From an uncultured Caulobacterales bacterium (lineage in GTDB: Bacteria; Pseudomonadota; Alphaproteobacteria; Caulobacterales; Caulobacteraceae), in assembly GCA_903903715.1 (NCBI GenBank), contig CAIUZX010000152.1, forward strand, positions 1 to 8,031: DNA of 8,031 nt, written 5' to 3'. Made by a program: the position numbers and the translations under genes. Shown here piece by piece: positions 1-5,555 of this stretch (its first letter is position 1; each line of letters begins with the position of its first letter). The notes below the pieces were generated by a model. The model saw only the letters and a list, made by a program, of their open reading frames with translations. It was not told where the DNA came from and did not search any database.

Positions 1-1461
1 CTCATTGGCCGTAAAAGGTGTCTTCTTCAGCAGCATTCCGGCTGAGAAGCGGTTCTGGCGGGTCGTCGCCGCGTCCTTCCCGGGCCGTCCGCCGAACGCA
101 TAGAGATGCGCGCCGGGGTCCTTGGCGCCGTGCGCCTCCAGCACCTCCCGCCCCGTGGCGAGCAGGCGGGGAATCTGGTCCTGCGGCCGGGTGAAGAAGA
201 TCACGCCGTCGGCGGACAGGTGCGCGTAATAATCCTCGAACGCCTCCTTCGTCAGAACGTAGTTCTCCGTCAGCGCCAGCGCGCCCGAGGCGATGGCCGA
301 GTTGCTGATGGTGTGTTCGGAGACGATGGCGTCATAGGTGTCGGGCGAGCGACGCACGAAGCTGCGCGCCTCTGCGGTGAAAAGGTGGACGTTCGGCTGG
401 TCGAAAAGCCCGCCCCAGCGATCCTTGAAGCGGTGGGTTATGGCGTCATTGATAATCGGATTGATCTCGATGGCGGTGATGTCCCCCGCCCCGTACTGGA
501 CCGCGTCCAGCACCTGACTCCCCGCGCCGGAGCCGATGATCAGCACCCTCGGCTTCACCTTGCCCAGGTAGGCGACCTGGGAGTCGAAATCCATCGGATC
601 GGTCAGCGTCGCCGCGAACTTCCGGAAATCCGGCTTGAGGAGCTGGATGCCGGTATAGGCCGTGCCTGCGTCGATCACGAATCCGACCTCGGGGGCCTTG
701 GTATGCTTGCCCTTGGGCCGATCGTACATCTGGATCCGCGAGAAGATGTTCCAGGCGGAATAGGTCGGCTTGATCGGCGGGTGGAACTTGTTAGCGGTGA
801 TGGTCAGCGGCAGCGCCGTCTCCGCCACCAGGGCGAGTATCAACCCGGCGACCGCCGCAGCCCCCGCGCCGAGGGCCACCGGCCGCGCCGCCTTCCAGCC
901 GAAGACGACGCTGGCGCAGGCGCCTACCACCGCGGCGATCACCACCGACCCCGCCCCGCCGAAGGTCGGCAGCACCAGCGCGATCGCCCCGCAGCCCAGG
1001 CCTGCGCCGAGAAGATCGAACGCATAAAGCCGGTTGATCTTGTCCGAACCGCGCGTGAACAGAAGGCCGAGCGCAAGACCCGCAAAGAAGAACGGCACCA
1101 CCACGGTCAGGAAATAGAGCGGCATAAGAAGAAGCTGCTTCGGGTCGCTGAGCAGGCTGAACGGGTCGAACGGGATCTTCTGCAGCAGCCAGAAACTCGC
1201 CACCGTGGAGACGCCGAACAGCAAGGACAGCGCGGACAGGGACTGGTCGAGGGGCGCCGTCTCCCGCAGCCGCCGCCACAGGGCGAGCGTCACGCCGGAA
1301 GCGCCAAAGCCCAGCAACGCCGTGGAGATCACGAGAAAGCCGAAGTGGTACCACAGGGTCACCGACAGGACCCGGGTCAGGGACAGCTCCAGCAGCAGGG
1401 TCGCCGCGCAGAGCAGAAAGACACCGACATAGTGACGTCGGCTGATGCTGGAACCTGCCAT
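1..1461 (-). CDS. Membrane protein with C-terminal spermidine-synthase-like domain (partial, 3' end outside window)
   Basis: The reading frame is open from 1461 to the left edge (487 codons, no stop). Residues 1 to about 220 are very hydrophobic, with roughly seven membrane segments (about 10-30, 37-60, 76-95, 112-136, 147-166, 168-187, 193-215). The motif LLELSLTRVLSVTLWYHFGF near residues 22-42 resembles the N-terminus of proteins usually annotated as fused membrane/spermidine synthase. A Rossmann domain follows: VLIIGSGAG at 306-314 and an acidic residue ending strand 2, E332 in IEINP. The usual catalytic Asp segment of true spermidine synthases is replaced by SEHTIS (381-386), so polyamine synthesis is doubtful. 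The substrate is unknown. ATG 1461 is chosen because an in-frame TGA lies about 60 bases upstream; a GTG three codons earlier is the only close alternative. The Shine-Dalgarno GGGGG is in a stem (see 1463-1559). The gene lies 167 bases after the hydrolase gene, and no terminator is seen between them. Confidence 0.85.
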   Translation of the reverse strand, partial: MAGSSISRRHYVGVFLLCAATLLLELSLTRVLSVTLWYHFGFLVISTALLGFGASGVTLALWRRLRETAPLDQSLSALSLLFGVSTVASFWLLQKIPFDPFSLLSDPKQLLLMPLYFLTVVVPFFFAGLALGLLFTRGSDKINRLYAFDLLGAGLGCGAIALVLPTFGGAGSVVIAAVVGACASVVFGWKAARPVALGAGAAAVAGLILALVAETALPLTITANKFHPPIKPTYSAWNIFSRIQMYDRPKGKHTKAPEVGFVIDAGTAYTGIQLLKPDFRKFAATLTDPMDFDSQVAYLGKVKPRVLIIGSGAGSQVLDAVQYGAGDITAIEINPIINDAITHRFKDRWGGLFDQPNVHLFTAEARSFVRRSPDTYDAIVSEHTISNSAIASGALALTENYVLTKEAFEDYYAHLSADGVIFFTRPQDQIPRLLATGREVLEAHGAKDPGAHLYAFGGRPGKDAATTRQNRFSAGMLLKKTPFTANE

Positions 1462-1462
1462 G

Positions 1463-1559
1463 CCGATCACCGCCCCCGATGAACCTCGCCCGTTTGCTCG
1501 AGGAGAGTACTCCCGGCCTGCTCAACTGCAAACAAGGGTTAATCCGAGGGGGTGATCGG
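1463..1559 (-). promoter_or_regulatory. Leader inverted repeat that can hide the ribosome binding site of the membrane protein gene
   Basis: In the minus-strand transcript, the arm at 1559-1551 (CCGATCACC) is an exact complement of the arm at 1471-1463 (GGTGATCGG). The pairing continues past one bulged base (1472): 1550-1548 pair with 1473-1475, then four more pairs including two G-U wobbles reach 1544/1479. That makes about 16 pairs. The 3' arm holds the only purine-rich Shine-Dalgarno candidate (GGGGG, 1477-1473) and ends one base before the ATG. This suggests control of translation initiation or, less likely, a DNA operator. The pairing is seen directly; the function is inferred. Confidence 0.5.
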
Positions 1560-1628
1560 TAGATGCGCTCCCGGCTAGCCGTGTGACCTCAAGCGGGCCC
1601 TTTTCGCTCGTCAAAGCCCGTCAAGCGT

Positions 1629-2645
1629 TTACTTCCCGCCACGCTCCACGTGTTGCAGCACCAGCCTAGCGATCTCCGCGCCGTGGGACTCCTGTGGGAA
1701 GTGCCCGGCGTCAGCCAACAGGTCAAAGGTCGCCTGCGGATACATCGCCGCCCAGGCGCGACCCCATTCCGGCGTGAAGACCCCGTCCATGCCGCCCCAG
1801 ATAAAGTGTATCGGCTTGGTCCAGCCTTTCAGCGCCGCAAAATGTCGGGCGCCGTCGACGGCAGTTTGGTCGTCCGGACGGTCGATGGGGATGCTTAGAG
1901 GAAACCGCCGCGGTCCGGCGAGGCCTGCGTCCCCCAGCCCTTGGTGCGGCGCGTCATAACCCTGCTTGATCGCCAGAGCCTCCGCCGACAGGGAGGGCGC
2001 CTTTCCCGAGCTGAGGAGTTCGGCAACCGCGCTCATCGGCGTGTGGCCGAGCGCCAGCATCATGATCCCGCCCAGGCTGATCGGGTCCGGCACGCGCCCG
2101 TCGTAGAGCCCACCGCGCTTCCAGCCGTCGGCCCAGTTTCGGATCGCCTGGCTGTAGTCATAGCCGTCGTGCGGCAGCCAGGTGTTCATGATCACCAGCC
2201 GGTCGAACCGCTCCCCCATCTCGGCGGCCTGGGCGAGGCCGGTGGGCCCGCCCCAGTCCTGCGCGAAGAGGGTGACGCCTCGAAGGTCCAGTGTCTCGAC
2301 CAGGGTCCGGCACGCCTTCATATGCCGCGCGATGGAATACCAGGCGGGGTCGGTCACCTTGTCCGAGCGGCCAAAGCCAATGTGGTCATGGGCGATGCAG
2401 CGCCAGCCCTGTTCCAACAGCGCGTGGATGATGTGGCGGTTGAGGAAGCTCCAGGTCGGCATGCCGTGCATCAGCATCGCCACCGGCCCGTCTCTCGGAC
2501 CCTCGTCCACATAGTGGAGGCGCAACCCCTCGAAATCGACGAAGTTCGGCGCGAAGGGATACCGATCGAGGCCCTGGAAGTTCCCATCCGGCGCGCGCAG
2601 GAACGGCACGCCATCCTTCGTGCGCATAAGCTCAGATGTCGTCAT
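1629..2645 (-). CDS. Haloalkane dehalogenase-like alpha/beta hydrolase
   Basis: This is a 338-residue alpha/beta-hydrolase whose N-terminus (about FQGLDRYPFAPNF then GLRLHYVDEG) and core match the haloalkane dehalogenase family, enzymes that cleave carbon-halogen bonds through an aspartyl ester. Visible elements are the oxyanion-loop motif HGMP (60-63), the nucleophile elbow AQDWGG with D130 followed by the halide-binding W131, a helical cap at about 155-245, the likely acid D287 in GGMDGVF, and the catalytic His in AGHFPQE (H315). The residue after HG is Met. DhlA has Glu there and DhaA/LinB-type enzymes have Asn, so the second halide-binding residue is uncertain and another hydrolase activity is possible. 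The start at 2645 has only a weak Shine-Dalgarno; Met7 (2627) is a possible alternative that fits typical family N-termini. The gene is separated from the upstream HiPIP gene by a terminator and an inverted repeat, so it probably has its own promoter, which I could not identify. Confidence 0.85.
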   Translation of the reverse strand: MTTSELMRTKDGVPFLRAPDGNFQGLDRYPFAPNFVDFEGLRLHYVDEGPRDGPVAMLMHGMPTWSFLNRHIIHALLEQGWRCIAHDHIGFGRSDKVTDPAWYSIARHMKACRTLVETLDLRGVTLFAQDWGGPTGLAQAAEMGERFDRLVIMNTWLPHDGYDYSQAIRNWADGWKRGGLYDGRVPDPISLGGIMMLALGHTPMSAVAELLSSGKAPSLSAEALAIKQGYDAPHQGLGDAGLAGPRRFPLSIPIDRPDDQTAVDGARHFAALKGWTKPIHFIWGGMDGVFTPEWGRAWAAMYPQATFDLLADAGHFPQESHGAEIARLVLQHVERGGK

Positions 2646-2679
2646 GGCCGGTCACAGTCCCTGCCGTTGAAAGGTCGAT

Positions 2680-2700
2680 TTCCGCGAGCGGCGCGCGGAA
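2680..2700. promoter_or_regulatory. Inverted repeat upstream of the hydrolase gene (possible operator or leader hairpin)
   Basis: Perfect 7-base arms, TTCCGCG at 2680-2686 and CGCGGAA at 2694-2700, flank a 7-base spacer. The element ends 35 bases upstream of the hydrolase ATG. Its symmetry and position would suit a repressor site or a leader hairpin. No promoter hexamers are convincing around it, and GC-rich sequence makes short repeats common. Confidence 0.3.
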
Positions 2701-2778
2701 GCCGGACAGCGCGTTCCGTTCGTTCAGGGCGCGGCGGCCAACCGTCTCCGCTTCCCCCCTCGGGAACATGCCCGACTC

Positions 2779-2816
2779 AACAAAAGTCCGCCGGGCTCGT
2801 CGTGAACCCGGCGGAC
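2779..2816 (-). terminator. Intrinsic terminator after the HiPIP gene
   Basis: On the minus strand a perfect 10-bp GC-rich stem (2816-2807 GTCCGCCGGG with 2795-2786 CCCGGCGGAC, 11-base loop) is followed immediately by TTTTGTT (2785-2779). This is a classic rho-independent terminator. It begins 29 bases after the HiPIP stop and should end the puf-HiPIP transcript. There is no T-run on the plus-strand side, so it works leftward only. Confidence 0.85.
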
Positions 2817-2845
2817 CCTTGGTCATGTTGAACGCGGAGCGCGGC

Positions 2846-3115
2846 TTACTTCGGCGCGGGCGCCCAGATCATGCAATAGCCTTCCGGCGAGATCACGCCG
2901 TCGACGGTCTTGCAGGCGTTCGGCTTCACGAAGTTGGCGCAGTTGCCGCACTTCATCTTCGGCTTGGTGGACACCGCGACGTACTGGACGCCCTTCTGCG
3001 GCACCTTAGCGCTCGCCGTGCTGGCGACGCCGACGCCGGCGGCCACCACGAGCGAGGCCGTGCCCAGCTTCAGCATGAACCGGCGTGTCGCTTGATCGTT
3101 CTTTTGAATAGCCAT
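2846..3115 (-). CDS. High-potential iron-sulfur protein (HiPIP), Tat-exported
   Basis: This 89-residue precursor has a twin-arginine signal (TRRFMLKLG, residues 10-18), a hydrophobic stretch and a probable cleavage after the Ala of STASA (residue 36), leaving about 53 mature residues. Four cysteines, C56, C59, C68 and C81, occur as C-x2-C-x8-C-x12-C. The last sits in PEGYCMIW, matching the HiPIP signature G-[YW]-C-x2-aromatic. HiPIPs carry one [4Fe-4S] cluster and shuttle electrons in the periplasm, in several purple bacteria from cytochrome bc1 to the reaction centre. Export through Tat fits a protein that folds around its cluster in the cytoplasm. The start is supported by AAGGGG seven bases before ATG. 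The gene lies 211 bases after pufM and just before a terminator, so it is most simply the last gene of the puf transcript. The mature protein is at the small end of the family. Confidence 0.92.
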   Translation of the reverse strand: MAIQKNDQATRRFMLKLGTASLVVAAGVGVASTASAKVPQKGVQYVAVSTKPKMKCGNCANFVKPNACKTVDGVISPEGYCMIWAPAPK

Positions 3116-3326
3116 CTGACTTCCCCTTAACTGGAACCTGCGGCCAAGCTACGGCCGAGATAGACATTTGGTTGCGCCGCAGGTCCGCCTGCGACAAGAA
3201 ATTCGGCCCTTGGTTCAAACTTTCAGGGGACGCGCCAGTAGCGTCGCCCCCCGAACTTTAACCCAGTCTGACCCAACCATCTGAGACTGTAAACGGTCGC
3301 ACATGACGCTGGGATGAACGACGTGC
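3116..3326 (-). other. pufM-HiPIP intergenic region with small hairpins
   Basis: No credible ORF or tRNA is seen here. In the minus-strand RNA three small inverted repeats occur: CAGTCT/AGACTG (3289-3284 with 3269-3264, 14-base loop); CGCAGG/CCTGCG (3193-3188 with 3183-3178, 4-base loop); and CGGCC/GGCCG (3157-3153 with 3145-3141, 7-base loop). None is followed by a T-run, so none looks like an intrinsic terminator. They may be processing or stability elements separating the pufLM and HiPIP parts of the message. I found no convincing promoter for an independent HiPIP transcript. Confidence 0.4.
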
Positions 3327-4253
3327 TCAGAGACTGAAGGCGTAGTGGTGCGCCACAGCCCAGGCGTGCCAGTCGTCGACGATCGTGCCGGTGATCAGGA
3401 TGCCGATCCCGCCGGTCAGCGGCGTCAGCACGGCGAACCACCAGGCCCAGCGGTGCACAGACTCCATCGTGGCGTTGAAACCCATGGTCCAGCGCCAGAA
3501 CAGGGCCGCCCGCTCGGACGCGGTGCCGCGGTCCGTGATCTGCTCCAGCTCACGCTCGCCGCCGTATCGGCTGACCGCCAGGATCGTCGCGCCGTGCATG
3601 GCGAACAGCAGGGTCGAGCCGTAGAGGAAGGCGATGGAGAGGCAGTGGAACGGATTATAGAAGAGGTTTCCGTACCGCAGCGAGAAAGAGCCGACCCAGT
3701 CGAGGTGCGGGAAGATGCCGAAAGGCACCGCCTCGCTCCAGCTGCCCATGAGCGCCGGACGGATGAAGCCCAGCACCAGGTAGAGCCAGATGGCCGAGGC
3801 GAAGGACCACGCCACGTGCGTGCCGAGGCCGAGGGACCGCGCGCGGACATAGGTCCGCACGAACCACAGGATCACCGACACGGTCAGGAAGAAGCCGGCG
3901 ATGATCCACCAGCCCCCCTGCTGCAGCGGCGGGAGGATCTGGAACCCGTATTCGGGTCCCGGGGGATTGAGGGACAGCCAAGGCAGCTGGCGAATGAACT
4001 GGACAGGGCTCCAGTTCACCGAGGCCAGCATGTTCAGGCCGATGATCTCGAAGGCGACAAAGCCGAAGACCAGCGACAGGACCCCTGTCACGCCCAGATA
4101 GATCGGACCGATCTGGGCGTTGCCCAGAATGCCCATGAGATAGGAGAACCAGGGCTCTCCGACGCGTTCCTCATTGCCGGGAGGAAGCGGCACGCCCAGT
4201 TCGACCGGTCCGCGGACCTGAACCTGCGTGAACAGATTTTGATACGTCGCCAC
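3327..4253 (-). CDS. pufM: Photosynthetic reaction centre M subunit
   Basis: PufM pairs with PufL to form the membrane core of the type-II reaction centre, carrying the special pair, accessory pigments, the primary quinone and the non-heme iron. The protein has the five-helix layout and nearly the same length as Rhodobacter PufM. Counting from the GTG at 4253 (308 residues), the ligands are visible: H183 (FPHLDW, accessory bacteriochlorophyll), H203 (YNPFH, special pair), H220 (AMHGATI), E235 (GGEREL) and H267 (ESVHRW) for the iron. Y211 and W253, next to the cofactors, are also kept. I prefer GTG 4253 over ATG 4259. It places GGAG (4264-4261) at a normal 7-base spacing, where the ATG leaves one base, and gives MATYQNLF, which aligns residue for residue with the Rhodobacter start MAEYQNIF. 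There is no C-terminal extension of the kind seen in some pufC-bearing species, and pufC and pufX are absent downstream. Confidence 0.97.
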   Translation of the reverse strand: MATYQNLFTQVQVRGPVELGVPLPPGNEERVGEPWFSYLMGILGNAQIGPIYLGVTGVLSLVFGFVAFEIIGLNMLASVNWSPVQFIRQLPWLSLNPPGPEYGFQILPPLQQGGWWIIAGFFLTVSVILWFVRTYVRARSLGLGTHVAWSFASAIWLYLVLGFIRPALMGSWSEAVPFGIFPHLDWVGSFSLRYGNLFYNPFHCLSIAFLYGSTLLFAMHGATILAVSRYGGERELEQITDRGTASERAALFWRWTMGFNATMESVHRWAWWFAVLTPLTGGIGILITGTIVDDWHAWAVAHHYAFSL

Positions 4254-4260
4254 TGCCATA

Positions 4261-4264
4261 CTCC
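4261..4264 (-). promoter_or_regulatory. Shine-Dalgarno of pufM that decides its start
   Basis: The minus strand reads GACGGAGT directly before ATG 4259. GGAG is one base from this ATG, too close for normal initiation, but seven bases from the in-frame GTG at 4253. No other purine-rich element lies within 20 bases. The spacing favours GTG as the true start. Confidence 0.5.
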
Positions 4265-4286
4265 GTCTTGAGGGCGGCGGCGCCGA

Positions 4287-4340
4287 TCCTTTCGATCCGC
4301 GAAACCGCCTCGGATTATTCGTTATGTCGATCGAAAAGGA
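4287..4340 (-). promoter_or_regulatory. Stem-loop in the pufL-pufM spacer
   Basis: In the transcript, TCCTTTTCGATC (4340-4329) pairs with GATCGAAAGGA (4297-4287), giving 11 pairs with a single bulged T across a 31-base loop. The loop begins with an AT-rich stretch (ATAACGAATAAT), unusual for this GC-rich region. The structure fills much of the 94-base gap between pufL and pufM and lies about 33 bases before the pufM start. It may be an mRNA stability or processing element, or may adjust pufM translation. The pairing is seen; the role is inferred. Confidence 0.45.
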
Positions 4341-4353
4341 CGCCGACCCGGCG

Positions 4354-5178
4354 TCACCCCCAGATCGGCAGGTTGCGCCACCAGTTCCACCATTCGGGCC
4401 AGCCCTGAGACCAGACCGGACCGCTGATCACGATGCAGATCGCGCTGAACAGCACGGCGGCGAGAGCCAGGAACAGGCCGAGCCTGTGGATCCCGAGCGT
4501 GCCGACCGAATAGCCGATGATGTCGCGGAAGAAGGTGTCTTCGTGCTCCGGCGTCTTCATCGCCTCTCCCTTGCCGGGATTGGCGGCGGAGAGGATCAGC
4601 GATCCGTGCAGGGCGAGCGCGAAGGTCGTGATGAAGAAGAACGACACCGCGATCATGTGCGCCGGATTGTAGTGAAAGTTGATGTAGCGATAGCCCGTGC
4701 TCGACACCCATTCGAGATGGCTGAAGATGCCATAGGGAAAGGCGTAGCCCCAGGACCCCATCAGGATCGGCCGCACCACCTCGAGGGTGAAATAGGCCCC
4801 GATGGCGAAGCTGAAGGCCACCGGCACATGGATGCCGATCCCAAGCTTGCGCGCGATCTCCACTTCTCGCAGCGCCCAGGACCCAAAGGCCCCGAGGGCG
4901 CAAAAGGTGACCGCCTGCCACAGGCCGCCGGCGCGGATCGGCGCCAGGGCCAGACCGTTCTCGACGTCCGGCGGATTGATGCTGATCCGCCAGATGTTCC
5001 AGGTGTCGCCCAGCGCTGCGCCGTAGACGATGAGGGCCGTCCCGAGCGAGGCGAAGATCGCCGTCGTCACGCCGAAGAACCCGACATAGAAGGGCCCGAC
5101 CCAGAAATCGAACAGGTCGCCGCCGATCAGCGTGCCGCCCCGGACACGGTATTTTCGTTCAAAGCTCAGCAGCGCCAT
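4354..5178 (-). CDS. pufL: Photosynthetic reaction centre L subunit
   Basis: PufL is the other half of the reaction-centre core and forms the secondary quinone pocket. The N-terminus MALLSFERKYRVRGG is near-identical to the Rhodobacter protein, which fixes the start; GGAGGG lies seven bases upstream. Numbering is one higher than in Rhodobacter: E105 (ALREVE, contacts the active bacteriopheophytin), H154 (FSHLEW, accessory bacteriochlorophyll), H174 (NPAH, special pair), H191 (ALHGSL) and H231 (GIHRLG) for the iron, and E213, D214 and S224 for proton delivery to QB. D210 of Rhodobacter is Glu here (PEHED). The protein is 274 residues, about eight shorter at the C-terminus than Rhodobacter PufL, ending NWWRNLPIWG. 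It follows pufA after a structured 152-base gap and precedes pufM by an unusually long gap. Confidence 0.98.
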   Translation of the reverse strand: MALLSFERKYRVRGGTLIGGDLFDFWVGPFYVGFFGVTTAIFASLGTALIVYGAALGDTWNIWRISINPPDVENGLALAPIRAGGLWQAVTFCALGAFGSWALREVEIARKLGIGIHVPVAFSFAIGAYFTLEVVRPILMGSWGYAFPYGIFSHLEWVSSTGYRYINFHYNPAHMIAVSFFFITTFALALHGSLILSAANPGKGEAMKTPEHEDTFFRDIIGYSVGTLGIHRLGLFLALAAVLFSAICIVISGPVWSQGWPEWWNWWRNLPIWG

Positions 5179-5215
5179 CGCTCGGCCCTCCGCTCATCGT
5201 TAAATCGCTCAGTCA

Positions 5216-5250
5216 CCGGAACCGGACGGATCGAAGTCCGCCCGGAACCG
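5216..5250 (-). repeat. Short direct repeat in the pufA-pufL spacer
   Basis: CGGTTCCGG on the minus strand occurs twice, at 5250-5242 and 5224-5216. Between the copies a 5-bp stem (CGGAC 5240-5236 with GTCCG 5227-5223, 8-base loop) can form. Together with the neighbouring hairpins this makes most of the spacer structured. Significance is uncertain in GC-rich sequence. Confidence 0.3.
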
Positions 5251-5258
5251 CTTGGCGT

Positions 5259-5325
5259 CGGGCGACCGGCGCGCGGGGAGAACCCCACTCACGCCCGTCG
5301 CCCGGTCCGCATCGTGGATGCGGAC
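5259..5325 (-). promoter_or_regulatory. Tandem hairpins between pufA and pufL (likely differential mRNA stability element)
   Basis: Just after the pufA stop, GTCCGCATC (5325-5317) and GATGCGGAC (5313-5305) form a perfect 9-bp stem with a 3-base loop. It directly abuts a second 8-bp stem, CGGGCGAC (5304-5297) with GTCGCCCG (5266-5259). The loop of the second stem contains a small GGGG/CCCC hairpin (5286-5275). No T-run follows, so this is not a terminator. In Rhodobacter, hairpins at the same place protect the pufBA message from 3' decay and give more antenna than reaction-centre protein. The same role is the best inference here. Confidence 0.65.
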
Positions 5326-5330
5326 GTCGC

Positions 5331-5543
5331 CTAGACGTTCTCGACGGACATCAGCGCCGGAGAGACGCGAACCATTTCCGAAGCGGAAAGGCTCGCCTTC
5401 TTGGCCGGAGCTGAACCTTCGATCCAGTTGTAACGCGCCGTGCTGAGCATGATGAAGTGCAGCAGCAAGGCCAGCGTCATGAGAAACACGAAGAGTCCAA
5501 CAAGGACGCGACGCGGATCAAATAGAAGCCAAATCTTCCACAT
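5331..5543 (-). CDS. pufA: Light-harvesting 1 (core antenna) alpha subunit
   Basis: The alpha polypeptide of the LH1 ring surrounds the reaction centre and binds bacteriochlorophyll and carotenoid. The 70-residue product starts MWKIWLLFDPRR, typical of LH1 alpha. It has one membrane helix at about residues 12-34, with the bacteriochlorophyll ligand H29 (LLLHF) and W40 eleven residues later in YNWIEG, the usual position of the tryptophan that tunes absorption. The remaining 28 residues form a polar tail that may be trimmed after insertion, as in some LH1 alpha proteins. GGGAG lies seven bases before ATG, directly after the pufB stop; the gap to pufB is 12 bases, so both are made from one message. 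The tandem hairpins follow at once downstream. Confidence 0.95.
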   Translation of the reverse strand: MWKIWLLFDPRRVLVGLFVFLMTLALLLHFIMLSTARYNWIEGSAPAKKASLSASEMVRVSPALMSVENV

Positions 5544-5555
5544 TGGGTGTCTCCC

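Noticed and set aside
106..1482. A 458-codon plus-strand open frame near the left edge
   Set aside because: It is the shadow of the membrane protein on the minus strand, which shows membrane helices and a Rossmann motif. The plus-strand product is low-complexity and charged.
1505..1512. The 8-base palindrome GAGTACTC in the leader of the membrane protein gene
   Set aside because: Too short to support a claim; it lies in the loop of the larger leader stem and may be chance.
791..1531. A second minus-strand frame overlapping the membrane protein gene
   Set aside because: It is out of frame with the clear membrane-protein reading. Its product is rich in Arg, Gly, Pro and Ala with no helix pattern, and it ends in the middle of the true gene.
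3116..3326. Remnant of pufC or a pufX gene between pufM and the HiPIP gene
   Set aside because: No CxxCH heme motif or membrane-spanning small ORF can be read in the region, and 211 bases is far too short for pufC.
5179..5330. Reading the hairpins after pufA as a transcription terminator
   Set aside because: There is no T-run after either stem on the minus strand, and pufL must be expressed from downstream of them.
1941..5334. Plus-strand frames at 1941-2831, 3345-4271 and 4324-5334
   Set aside because: Each lies opposite the hydrolase, pufM or pufL, and the products have no family features.
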